This document shows, piece after piece, positions 53,571-61,166 of a stretch of DNA of 64,000 nucleotides. The stretch is from the NCBI RefSeq assembly GCF_008642375.1, contig NZ_CP029194.1, forward strand, positions 496,001-560,000, in the 5' to 3' direction. A model generated the notes under the pieces. It did not search any database. It saw only the letters and a list, made by a program, of their open reading frames with translations, and was not told the DNA's origin. Origin of the DNA: Streptomyces venezuelae. GTDB taxonomy: Bacteria > Actinomycetota > Actinomycetes > Streptomycetales > Streptomycetaceae. A program made the position numbers and the translations under genes. How positions within the stretch are numbered: the stretch's first letter is position 1; every line of letters starts with the position of its first letter.

Positions 53571-56168
53571 ATGGTCGCGGACCACACACCGAAGATCGTC
53601 GGAACGGCCTGGGCGCTGCTGGCCCTCAACACGCTCGGCTCCGCCGGGGCGAGGACCGTCGTCCCGCTCCCCCGCTCCCTCATCCAGATGGTCACGATGG
53701 GCGCGTTGGTCGCCGCGTTCGCGCTGGCGCTCGTCGTCAACCCCCGGCTGCGCGTCCGGGCCAGTGCCTTCGTCTTCCTGCTCACCCTGCTGCTGGTGCC
53801 GAGCGTGATCTCCAGCGTGCACCTGGAGGTCGGCTTCGGCGCGCTGTTCCGCTGTGCCCGGCTGGCCCTCTTCGTCGGCACGCTGTGGCTGCTCAGCCGC
53901 TGGTGGGACGGCGGTCCGACGTTCGTCCGGCACCACATCCGGATGTACTTCGCGGTGCTCGTCCTGGTGGCCGTCGGGCTGGTCGTCGCGCCGGGCACGG
54001 CCATGCCCGAGTATTACGGAGGGCGCCTCGTCGGCGCGTTGTGGCCGCTCACCCCGCCGCAGATCGGCCAGTACGCCGCGGTGGTGACCGGGCTGACCGT
54101 GCTGCTCGTGCTGGGCCGCCGGACCGCCGGGGCCGGTGCGGCGGTCGTCGTCGTGCCGTCGCTCGTCCTGCTCGCCATGACCCACACACGGACGGCCACG
54201 CTCGGTCTGATCATCGCGCTGACGCTGGCGATCGGCTCGCTCGTGATGACGAGCGCCGCCGCCCGCCGGGTCTTCGCCTGGGCCGTGCTGTGCGCCACGG
54301 TGGCCGCGGTGGTGTTCAGCTCCGCGCTGCGGTCGTGGTTCCTGCGCGGGCAGAGCCAGGAGAACTTCTCCAACCTCACCGGCCGGGCGAAGGTCTGGGA
54401 CGCCCTCCTGGCGGAGCCGCGGACGCTCGGAGAGCAGGCGCTCGGCACGGGTCTCGGCGACAAGTCGTTCGACGGGCTGCCGATCGACAACAGCTGGCTG
54501 GCCGTCTACCACGAGCAGGGTCTGGTCGGCGTCACCATCGTGGCGGCGATGATCCTCGTGCTGGGCGCCGTAGCGCTGCTGCGGCCGCCGTCGCTGCCGA
54601 GGGCCTGCGCGATCTTCCTGATCAGCTACTGCGCGATCTCCTCGTACACGGAGGTCGGTCTCGGCGACGCCTCCGCGTATCTACTGCATCTGGCCCTGGC
54701 CGCCTCGCTCCTCGTGGCGCCCGCCCCGGCGGGCACACCGCTCCCCGCGGCCGTCCCCACGCCCCTCCAGGAGCCGTCCCCACGCCCCTCCCCGGAGCCG
54801 TCCCCACGCCCCTCCCCCCACCCGTCCCCACGGCCCTTCCCACGGCCGAAGTTCCCCGACGACGTATCCCGCGATGGGCCCGGAGGTGACCTGAGCATGC
54901 ATGTCCTTGTGGTGCACAACCGCTATTCCTCGGCGCAGCCGAGCGGCGAGAACAGGGTGGTCGACGAAGAGGTGGGGCTGCTGCGCGCGGCCGGCCACCG
55001 GGTCGACGTCTTCGAGCGGCGCAGCGACGACATCGCCGCCCGGTCGCTCCTCGGCAAGGCCGCCGTGCCGCTCCTCGTGCCGTGGAACCCGGCCGTCCGT
55101 ACGGAGCTCACCGCCCGGCTCCGCGCCGAGCGGCCGGACGTGGTGCACGTCCACAACGTCTTCCCGCTCCTGTCCCCCGCGGTGCTCGCCGCCTGCGCCG
55201 ACGCCGGCGTACCGGTCGTCGCCACGCTGCACAACTACACCCAGGTCTGCCCGCCCGGCACGCTGCACCGGGACGGCCGGCCGTGCACCGAGTGCGTCGG
55301 GTCGGCGACCTCGCTGCCGGCCGTCCGGCACGGCTGCTACCGGAACTCCCGGCTCGCGACCGTTCCGCTCGCGGTCAGCCTGTCGGTCAACCGGCGGCGC
55401 TGGTGGTCCGGCGTGGAGCGGTTCTTCTGCATCTCCGCCGCGCAGCGCGACGTCCTGGTGCGGTCCGGCATGCCGCCCGAGCGGCTTGCCGTGAAGCACA
55501 ACTTCGTGCCCGAGCCGGGCATCGCCCGAGCGGGCGCGGGCGAGCATCTGCTCTTCCTCGGGCGGCTCGCGGAGACCAAAGGCGTGCGGCTGCTCATGGC
55601 CGCGTGGGACGCGGTCGCGGCGGACGGCGGTGTGGGCGTGCCGCTCGTGATCGCCGGCGCGGGGCCGCTGGAGAGCGAGGTGTCCGCCTGGGCGGCGGAC
55701 CGGGACGACGTGCGGTACGTCGGCCTGTACGACCCCGATCGGTGCCGGCGGGCCGTCGCGCGGTCGGTCGCCGTGGTGGCGCCGTCGATGTCGCTGGAGA
55801 CGTTCGGCCTGGTCGTCGCGGAGGCGATGGCGGCCGGGGTCCCGGCCGTCGCCGCCGCTCACGGCGCCTTCGTCGAGCTCGTCGACGACGGGGTGACCGG
55901 GCTGCTGCACGCGCCGGGCGATGCCGCCTCGCTCGCGGCCCGCCTGCGCCGGATCGCGACCGATCCGGCCCTCAACCGGGAGATGGGACAGGCGGCCCGG
56001 CGCCGTTACGAGCGGGACTTCAGCCCGGCGGTCGGGCTGGAGCGCCTGGTGGAGGAGTACCACGCCGCGATAGCGGGGTGGTCCGGCGGCGGGGACGGCC
56101 CGCTGCCGACAGGGGACGAGAGCACTGGCTCGCGGCGGGGCACCGGCGCGAGCGGGATGGGGGAATGA
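53571..56168 (+). CDS. O-antigen ligase-like protein fused to a GT4 domain
   Basis: A continuous 865-codon frame with no stop between two unrelated halves. Residues 1-about 385 are polytopic (AWALLALNTLGSAGARTVV, VVVVPSLVLLAMTHTRTATLGLIIALTLAIGS, GLVGVTIVAAMILVLGAVALLRP) and match the O-antigen ligase/Wzy (WaaL-like) family that polymerises or attaches glycans outside the membrane. Residues about 443-865 form a GT4 (HVHNVFPLLSPAVLAACADAG, FLGRLAETKGVRLLMAAWD, APSMSLETFGLVVAEAMAAGVPAVAA). A Pro/Ser-rich repeat tract (54751-54839) joins them. Normally these are separate proteins on opposite membrane sides, so this may be a frameshift product; see findings. An internal GGAGGTGA ribosome site precedes ATG 54897. 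Confidence 0.8.
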   Translation: MVADHTPKIVGTAWALLALNTLGSAGARTVVPLPRSLIQMVTMGALVAAFALALVVNPRLRVRASAFVFLLTLLLVPSVISSVHLEVGFGALFRCARLALFVGTLWLLSRWWDGGPTFVRHHIRMYFAVLVLVAVGLVVAPGTAMPEYYGGRLVGALWPLTPPQIGQYAAVVTGLTVLLVLGRRTAGAGAAVVVVPSLVLLAMTHTRTATLGLIIALTLAIGSLVMTSAAARRVFAWAVLCATVAAVVFSSALRSWFLRGQSQENFSNLTGRAKVWDALLAEPRTLGEQALGTGLGDKSFDGLPIDNSWLAVYHEQGLVGVTIVAAMILVLGAVALLRPPSLPRACAIFLISYCAISSYTEVGLGDASAYLLHLALAASLLVAPAPAGTPLPAAVPTPLQEPSPRPSPEPSPRPSPHPSPRPFPRPKFPDDVSRDGPGGDLSMHVLVVHNRYSSAQPSGENRVVDEEVGLLRAAGHRVDVFERRSDDIAARSLLGKAAVPLLVPWNPAVRTELTARLRAERPDVVHVHNVFPLLSPAVLAACADAGVPVVATLHNYTQVCPPGTLHRDGRPCTECVGSATSLPAVRHGCYRNSRLATVPLAVSLSVNRRRWWSGVERFFCISAAQRDVLVRSGMPPERLAVKHNFVPEPGIARAGAGEHLLFLGRLAETKGVRLLMAAWDAVAADGGVGVPLVIAGAGPLESEVSAWAADRDDVRYVGLYDPDRCRRAVARSVAVVAPSMSLETFGLVVAEAMAAGVPAVAAAHGAFVELVDDGVTGLLHAPGDAASLAARLRRIATDPALNREMGQAARRRYERDFSPAVGLERLVEEYHAAIAGWSGGGDGPLPTGDESTGSRRGTGASGMGE
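54751..54839 (+). repeat. 24-bp tandem repeat at the ligase/GT4 junction
   Basis: Four copies of a CCGTCCCCACGCCCCTCC core start at 54751, 54774, 54798 and 54822, the last diverged. Spacings are 23, 24 and 24 bases, so the first unit is one base short. The same bases are read as VPTPL in unit 1 and as PSPRPS in units 2 and 3 because of that single-base slip. Confidence 0.9.
54897..56168 (+). CDS. Glycosyltransferase family 4, possible independent start inside the fusion
   Basis: ATG 54897 has a near-perfect GGAGGTGA ribosome site 7 bases upstream (54882-54889), the strongest in the window, and the protein then starts MHVLVVHNRYSSAQPSGENRVVDEE, the normal N-terminus of a GT4 (423 residues). 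So this GT can be made on its own, apart from the fusion described at 53571. It would add a sugar to the lipid-linked unit in the cytosol. Motifs: HNYTQVCPPGTLHRDGRPC, FFCISAAQRDVLVRSG, HNFVPEPGI, LVIAGAGPLESEVSAW, with EX7E in METFGLVVAEAMA context. It is directly upstream of the C-methyltransferase cassette. Confidence 0.7.
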   Translation: MHVLVVHNRYSSAQPSGENRVVDEEVGLLRAAGHRVDVFERRSDDIAARSLLGKAAVPLLVPWNPAVRTELTARLRAERPDVVHVHNVFPLLSPAVLAACADAGVPVVATLHNYTQVCPPGTLHRDGRPCTECVGSATSLPAVRHGCYRNSRLATVPLAVSLSVNRRRWWSGVERFFCISAAQRDVLVRSGMPPERLAVKHNFVPEPGIARAGAGEHLLFLGRLAETKGVRLLMAAWDAVAADGGVGVPLVIAGAGPLESEVSAWAADRDDVRYVGLYDPDRCRRAVARSVAVVAPSMSLETFGLVVAEAMAAGVPAVAAAHGAFVELVDDGVTGLLHAPGDAASLAARLRRIATDPALNREMGQAARRRYERDFSPAVGLERLVEEYHAAIAGWSGGGDGPLPTGDESTGSRRGTGASGMGE

Positions 56169-56169
56169 G

Positions 56170-57405
56170 ATGACACGATGCCGACTCTGCGGCTCGGCGG
56201 CGCTGGCCAGCGTCGTCGACCTGGGGGCGACGCCGCCGTGCGAGAGCTTTCTCGCCGCGGACCGGCTGGACCGGCCGGAGCCCGCGTACCCGCTGCACCT
56301 GCGGGTCTGCACGGAGTGCTGGCTGGCGCAGATCCCACCGCTGATCACACCGGAGGACACGTTCCAGGAGTACGCGTACTTCTCCTCGTACTCGACGTCC
56401 TGGGTGGAGCACGCGCGTACGTTCGTCGACGGCGCCGTACAGCGGATCGGTCTCGGCGAGGACGCCTTCGTGGTCGAGGTCGCGAGCAACGACGGATACC
56501 TGCTGAGGCACGTGGTGGACCGCGGGATCCGCTGCCTCGGCATCGAGCCGTCGGTGAACGTCGGCGCCGCGGCGCGGGAGGCCGGGGTCCCGACGCTCAC
56601 GGAGTTCCTGAGCCCGGACACCGGCGCGGCCGTCCGCGCCGAGCACGGCCCGGCGGACCTGGTCGTGGCCAACAACGTGTACGCGCACATCCCCGACGTG
56701 GTCGGCTTCACCCGGGGGCTGCGCGCCCTGGTCGCCGACGACGGCTGGGTCTCCGTCGAGGTGCAGCACCTGCTGACCCTGATCGAGGAGAACCAGTACG
56801 ACACGATCTACCACGAGCACTTCCAGTACTACACGGTCGCATCCGCGATCCGGGCGCTCGCGAGCGGCGGACTCTCGCTCGTGGACGTCGAGCTGCTGCC
56901 CACGCACGGCGGTTCCATCCGGCTGTGGGCCCGGCCGGCCGAGGTGGCGGGCGAGCCGTCCCGGAGGGTGGCCGAGGTGCTCGACCGGGAGAAGGCGGCC
57001 GGGCTCCAGGAGCTGTCGGGATACGCCGAGTTCTCCGCCCGGGTCGCCAAGGTGCGCCGGGACCTGCTGAAGTTCCTCATCGAGGCGGCCGAGCGCGGCA
57101 AGACGGTCGTCGGCTACGGCGCCCCGGGCAAGGGCAACACCCTGCTCAACCACTGCGGCATCCGGCCCGACCTGCTCGCGTACACGGTCGACCGGAATCC
57201 CTACAAGCACGGCAGGTTCACCCCGGGCACCCGTATCCCGATCCTGCCGCCCGAGCGGATCGCCGCCGACAGGCCGGACTACGTCCTCGTCCTCCCGTGG
57301 AACCTGCGGGCCGAGCTGGTCGAGCAGCTGTCCTTCGTGCACGAGTGGGGCGGCCGCCTGGTCTTCCCCATACCGGAGCTGAGCATTGTGGAGGTCAAGC
57401 CGTGA
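56170..57405 (+). CDS. Sugar C-methyltransferase-like (zinc-site, two-domain)
   Basis: A 411-residue methyltransferase of the TylCIII/NovU type. The N-terminal zinc site is Cys4, Cys7, Cys47 and Cys50 (RCRLC and VCTEC). The SAM domain has FVVEVASNDGYLLRHV and FCQYY-type segments (here HEHFQYYTVASAIRAL, with the conserved EHFQY). The C-terminal domain contains VVGYGAPGKGNTLLNHCGI and LLPWNL-like ends. Members put a methyl group on carbon of an activated deoxysugar, or a formal equivalent. It starts 1 base after the GT4 stop and is coupled to the nucleotidyltransferase (GTGA); substrate not known. Confidence 0.9.
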   Translation: MTRCRLCGSAALASVVDLGATPPCESFLAADRLDRPEPAYPLHLRVCTECWLAQIPPLITPEDTFQEYAYFSSYSTSWVEHARTFVDGAVQRIGLGEDAFVVEVASNDGYLLRHVVDRGIRCLGIEPSVNVGAAAREAGVPTLTEFLSPDTGAAVRAEHGPADLVVANNVYAHIPDVVGFTRGLRALVADDGWVSVEVQHLLTLIEENQYDTIYHEHFQYYTVASAIRALASGGLSLVDVELLPTHGGSIRLWARPAEVAGEPSRRVAEVLDREKAAGLQELSGYAEFSARVAKVRRDLLKFLIEAAERGKTVVGYGAPGKGNTLLNHCGIRPDLLAYTVDRNPYKHGRFTPGTRIPILPPERIAADRPDYVLVLPWNLRAELVEQLSFVHEWGGRLVFPIPELSIVEVKP

Positions 57406-58217
57406 AGGTCGTGCTGTTCTGCGGCGGTTACGGGATGCGGATGCGCAACGGCGCCTCCGACGACGTGCCCAAGCCGATGGCGATGGTCGGGCCGCGGCCA
57501 CTGATCTGGCACGTCATGCGGTACTACGCGCACTTCGGGCACAAGGAGTTCATCCTGTGCCTCGGATACGGCGCGCACCACATCAAGGACTTCTTCCTCA
57601 ACTACGAGGAGACGACGTCCAACGACTTCGTGCTGCGCGGCGGGCGGACCGAGCTGCTGTCCACCGACATCGCCGACTGGACGATCACCTTCGCCCAGAC
57701 CGGCATCGAGTCGCCGATCGGGGAACGGCTCCGCCGGGTGCGGCACCACCTGGAGGGCGACGAGATGTTCCTCGCCAACTACGCCGACGTGCTCACCGAC
57801 GCCCCGCTGCCGGAGATGATCGAGAAGTTCTCCCGGCGCGACGCCGGCGCGTCGATGATGGTGGTGCCGCCGCAGTCCTCGTTCCACTGCGTGGAGCTGG
57901 GCGAGGACGGACTGGTGGGAGGCATCACCGCGGTCAGCGAACTGCCGCTGTGGGAGAACGGCGGCTACTTCGTGCTCCGTCAGGAGGTCTTCGACCACAT
58001 ACCGGAGAACGGGGACCTGGTCGCCGACGGGTGCGCCGCCCTGGCCAAGGAGGGCCGGCTCGTGGCGCACCGGCACCGGGGCTTCTGGAAGCCGACCGAC
58101 ACCGTGAAGGAGCGGGCCGCGCTCGACGAGGCCTACGCCCGGGGCGACCGCCCGTGGGCCGTGTGGGAGCGGGGCGGCGCGGCGGCGGCCGCGGCCGTCG
58201 CCGGAGCACGGGCGTGA
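57402..58217 (+). CDS. Sugar-1-phosphate nucleotidyltransferase (RfbF/cytidylyltransferase-like)
   Basis: A 271-residue enzyme that joins NTP with a sugar-1-phosphate. GTG 57402 overlaps the previous stop. The pyrophosphorylase loop is LFCGGYGMRMR, then PKPMAMVGPRPLIWHVMRYYAHFGHKEFILCLGYGAHHIKDFF, with KPTDT near the end. Overall it resembles glucose-1-phosphate cytidylyltransferase RfbF more than dTTP enzymes; so a CDP-sugar route is likely but not proven. No CDP-glucose dehydratase is in the window. It lies in a tight operon with the methyltransferase, PIG-L, epimerase and DUF4910 genes. Confidence 0.85.
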   Translation: MKVVLFCGGYGMRMRNGASDDVPKPMAMVGPRPLIWHVMRYYAHFGHKEFILCLGYGAHHIKDFFLNYEETTSNDFVLRGGRTELLSTDIADWTITFAQTGIESPIGERLRRVRHHLEGDEMFLANYADVLTDAPLPEMIEKFSRRDAGASMMVVPPQSSFHCVELGEDGLVGGITAVSELPLWENGGYFVLRQEVFDHIPENGDLVADGCAALAKEGRLVAHRHRGFWKPTDTVKERAALDEAYARGDRPWAVWERGGAAAAAAVAGARA

Positions 58218-58861
58218 TCCGGCTCGGGGCCGGACGCCTCGACCGGGTCGTCGCGGTGGGCGCGCACTGCGACGACATCGCGATCGGCGCCGGGGGCACG
58301 CTGCTCACGCTCTGCCTCGCGCGGCCGGGCATCCGCGTCGACGCGCTGGTGCTCTCCGGCGGTGGCGGCGAGCGGGAGCAGGAGGAGCGGGCCGCGCTCG
58401 CCGCCTTCTGCCCGGGCGCCGACCTCCGGCTGACCGTGCACAAGCTGCCGGACGGCCGGCTGCCCGCGCACTGGGACGAGGCCAAGGGCGCGATCGAGGA
58501 GCTGCGCGGGCAGACCGAGCCCGATCTGGTCCTCGCCCCGCGCACCGAGGACGCGCACCAGGACCACCGCGGCCTGGCACGGCTCATGACCACGGCGTTC
58601 CGCGACCACCTCGTGCTCGGCTACGAGATCGTCAAGTGGGACGGCGACCTCGGCCGACCGGCGGCGTACCAGCCGCTGACGCCGGAGATCGCCGAACGGA
58701 AGGTGCGGCTGCTGCAGGAGCACTACCCCTCGCAGCGGCACCGTCCCTGGTACGACCGGGAGGCCTTCCTCGGCCTCGCCCGGATCCGCGGCATCGAATG
58801 CCACGCGCGCTACGCCGAGGCGTTCGACATCACCAAACTCACTCTCGACCTGGGGGAATGA
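58214..58861 (+). CDS. PIG-L family deacetylase
   Basis: A 215-residue zinc-dependent deacetylase. The metal motif GAHCDD (residues 16-21; AHPDD in most members) and HQDH (in EDAHQDHRG) are visible, as are ALVLSGGGGEREQEERAAL and HYPSQRHRPWYDREAFLGLARIRG. PIG-L enzymes remove acetyl groups from N-acetyl sugars in cofactor or glycan routes. GTG 58214 overlaps the upstream TGA. In this cassette it may deacetylate an activated amino sugar before further change (inference). Confidence 0.88.
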   Translation: MIRLGAGRLDRVVAVGAHCDDIAIGAGGTLLTLCLARPGIRVDALVLSGGGGEREQEERAALAAFCPGADLRLTVHKLPDGRLPAHWDEAKGAIEELRGQTEPDLVLAPRTEDAHQDHRGLARLMTTAFRDHLVLGYEIVKWDGDLGRPAAYQPLTPEIAERKVRLLQEHYPSQRHRPWYDREAFLGLARIRGIECHARYAEAFDITKLTLDLGE

Positions 58862-58864
58862 ACC

Positions 58865-59890
58865 TTGCGCGTACTGCTGACCGGACACCAGGGCTACCTG
58901 GGCACCGTCATGGCCCCCGTCCTCACGGCCGCCGGGCACGAGGTCGTCGGTCTCGACGCCGGACTGTTCGCCGGCTGTGTGCTCGGCCCGACGCCCGCGG
59001 ACCCGTCCGGGCACCGGGTGGACCTGCGTGACGTCACGGCCGAGCACGTGGCCGGCGTGGACGCCGTGATCCACCTCGCCGCGCTCTCCAACGACCCGCT
59101 GGGGTCGCTGGCACCGGACCTCACCTACGACATCAACCACCACGCGTCCGTCCGGCTCGCCCGGCTGGCCAAGGACGCCGGGGTGGGACGCTTCCTGTAC
59201 GCGTCGACGTGCTCGGTCTACGGCGCGGCGGGCGGCGACGACCTGGTCGCCGAGGACGCCCCGCTGCGGCCTGTGACGCCGTACGCGGAGTCGAAGGTGC
59301 GGGTGGAGGACGACCTGCACGCGCTGGCCGACGGCGACTTCAGCCCGGTGTACATGCGCAACGCCACCGCCTTCGGCTACTCGCCCCGGCTGCGCGCCGA
59401 CATCGTGCTGAACAACCTGGTGGGCCACGCGCTGCTGTCCGGCGAGGTGCTCGTCCTCTCCGACGGCACCCCCTGGCGCCCGCTGGTGCACGCCGCCGAC
59501 ATCGCCCGGGCCTTCACGGCCGCGCTGGCCGCGCCGCGCGAGGCGGTGCACGACCTGGCGTTCAACATCGGCAGCGAGGTCAACAACGTCACGGTCGCCG
59601 AGATCGCCGAGGAGGTCGCCGAGGCGGTGCCCGGTTCGAAGGTGCGGATCACCGGGGAGAACGGCGCCGACCCGCGGTCGTACCGCGTGGACTTCTCCCG
59701 GTTCCGTGCGGCGGTCCCCGGCTTCGACTGCGAGTGGACGGTGCGGCGGGGCGCGCTCGAACTCGCCGACGCCTACCGGAAGCACGGCCTGACCCGGGAG
59801 GACTTCGAGCAGCGCTTCACCCGGCTCGCCGTGCTGCGCGCGGCGTCCGGCGCCGGCTCCGTCGACGACACCCTGCGGTGGCGCCGATGA
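58865..59890 (+). CDS. NAD-dependent epimerase/dehydratase
   Basis: A 341-residue extended short-chain dehydrogenase. TTG 58865 has GGGGAATGA upstream. The NAD-binding loop is TGHQGYLGTVM; the Asp-Ala-Val/ HLAALSND segment and catalytic SVYG..YAESK (STCSVYG, then PYAESKVRVEDDL) are intact, as are NATAFGYSPRLRADIVLNNLVG and RPLVHAADIARAF. Such enzymes epimerise, reduce or dehydrate nucleotide sugars. It overlaps the DUF4910 gene (ATGA). The substrate is probably the product of the nucleotidyltransferase and methyltransferase upstream. Confidence 0.9.
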   Translation: MRVLLTGHQGYLGTVMAPVLTAAGHEVVGLDAGLFAGCVLGPTPADPSGHRVDLRDVTAEHVAGVDAVIHLAALSNDPLGSLAPDLTYDINHHASVRLARLAKDAGVGRFLYASTCSVYGAAGGDDLVAEDAPLRPVTPYAESKVRVEDDLHALADGDFSPVYMRNATAFGYSPRLRADIVLNNLVGHALLSGEVLVLSDGTPWRPLVHAADIARAFTAALAAPREAVHDLAFNIGSEVNNVTVAEIAEEVAEAVPGSKVRITGENGADPRSYRVDFSRFRAAVPGFDCEWTVRRGALELADAYRKHGLTREDFEQRFTRLAVLRAASGAGSVDDTLRWRR

Positions 59891-61161
59891 CGGGGCCCGG
59901 CGAGGAGATGCACGCACTGGTGGAGCGGTTGTACCCGCTGTGCCGGAGCATCACCGGTGACGGTGTGCGCGCCACGCTGGACATCGTCGGCGAGTACATC
60001 CCGCTCCAGGTCCACGAGGTGCCGACCGGCACCCAGGTCCTCGACTGGACGGTGCCGCAGGAGTGGAACATCCGGGACGCGTACGTCGCCGACTCCACCG
60101 GCAGGCGGGTCGTCGACTTCGCCGCGTCCAGCCTGCACGTGCTCGGCTACAGCGTGCCGGTGTCGGCGACGATGCCGCTGGCCGAGCTGCGCGAACACCT
60201 GCACACCCTGCCGGACCACCCGTCCTGGGTGCCGTACCGGACCAGCTACTACAAGCCGGAATGGGGGTTCTGCCTGGCCCAGGAGACCCTGGACGCGCTG
60301 CCGGACGGCGACTACGAGGTGTGTGTCGACTCCACGCTCGCCGACGGCCACCTCACCTACGCGGAGCATGTGGTCCGCGGGCAGGTCGCCGACGAGGTGA
60401 TCGTCTCCTGCCACGTCTGCCATCCGGCGCTGGCCAACGACAACATGGCCGGCGTCGCGGTGGCGGTGTTCCTGGCCCGGGCGCTGGCGGAGCAGAAGCC
60501 GTACCACACCTACCGGTTCGTCTTCGCCCCCGGAACGATCGGGGCGATCACCTGGCTGGCCCGCAACGCGGAGCGGGTGGAGAAGGTCAGGCACGGTCTC
60601 GTGCTCGCCTGCGCCGGTGACCGGGGCAGCCTGACGTACAAGCGGAGCAGGCGCGGCGACGCGGGGATCGACCGGGCGATGCGGCATGTGCTCGCCGCGT
60701 CCGGACGCCCGCACCGGATCGACGAGTTCACCCCGTACGGCTACGACGAGCGGCAGTACTGCTCGCCCGGGTTCGATCTCGGCGTGGGCTCGCTCACCCG
60801 GACCCCGTACGCCGGCTATCCCGAGTACCACACCTCGGCCGACAACCCGGACTTCGTCTCCCCGGAGGCGATGGCCGACACGCTCGCCGTCTGCCGCGAG
60901 GCCTTCGGCGTGCTCGACCGGGACCGGCGGTACGTCAACCTCAGCCCTTACGGCGAACCGCAGTTGGGCCGACGCGGGTTGTACGACGCGCTCGGCGGCC
61001 GCAGCGACACCAAGCAGGCCCAGATGGCCATGCTCTGGGTGCTCAACCTCTCGGACGGCGAGCACAGCCTGCTGGACGTCGCCGAGCGGGCCGGGCTGCC
61101 GTTCGACACCGTCGCCGCCGCGGCCGACGCCCTGCTCGACGCCGGGCTGATCAAGGAGTGA
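59887..61161 (+). CDS. DUF4910 (DUF2172-type) aminopeptidase-like protein
   Basis: A 424-residue protein. The body is an M28-like zinc peptidase fold, with VSCHVCHPALANDNMAGVAVAVFLARAL as the metal-binding segment and EYHTSADNPDFVSPEAM later; the N-terminal LCRSITGDGVRATLDIVGEYIPL is the DUF2172 insert. The last 50 residues (AQMAMLWVLNLSDGEHSLLDVAERAGLPFDTVAAAADALLDAGLI) form the winged-helix end seen in this family. Relatives sit in polysaccharide operons; the substrate (a peptide, amide or amino-acyl sugar) is not known. ATG 59887 overlaps the epimerase stop. Confidence 0.88.
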   Translation: MTGPGEEMHALVERLYPLCRSITGDGVRATLDIVGEYIPLQVHEVPTGTQVLDWTVPQEWNIRDAYVADSTGRRVVDFAASSLHVLGYSVPVSATMPLAELREHLHTLPDHPSWVPYRTSYYKPEWGFCLAQETLDALPDGDYEVCVDSTLADGHLTYAEHVVRGQVADEVIVSCHVCHPALANDNMAGVAVAVFLARALAEQKPYHTYRFVFAPGTIGAITWLARNAERVEKVRHGLVLACAGDRGSLTYKRSRRGDAGIDRAMRHVLAASGRPHRIDEFTPYGYDERQYCSPGFDLGVGSLTRTPYAGYPEYHTSADNPDFVSPEAMADTLAVCREAFGVLDRDRRYVNLSPYGEPQLGRRGLYDALGGRSDTKQAQMAMLWVLNLSDGEHSLLDVAERAGLPFDTVAAAADALLDAGLIKE

Positions 61162-61166
61162 CCCCG

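Noticed and set aside
54751..54839. CRISPR array
   Set aside because: Repeats are directly adjacent in a coding region, with no spacers and no cas genes.
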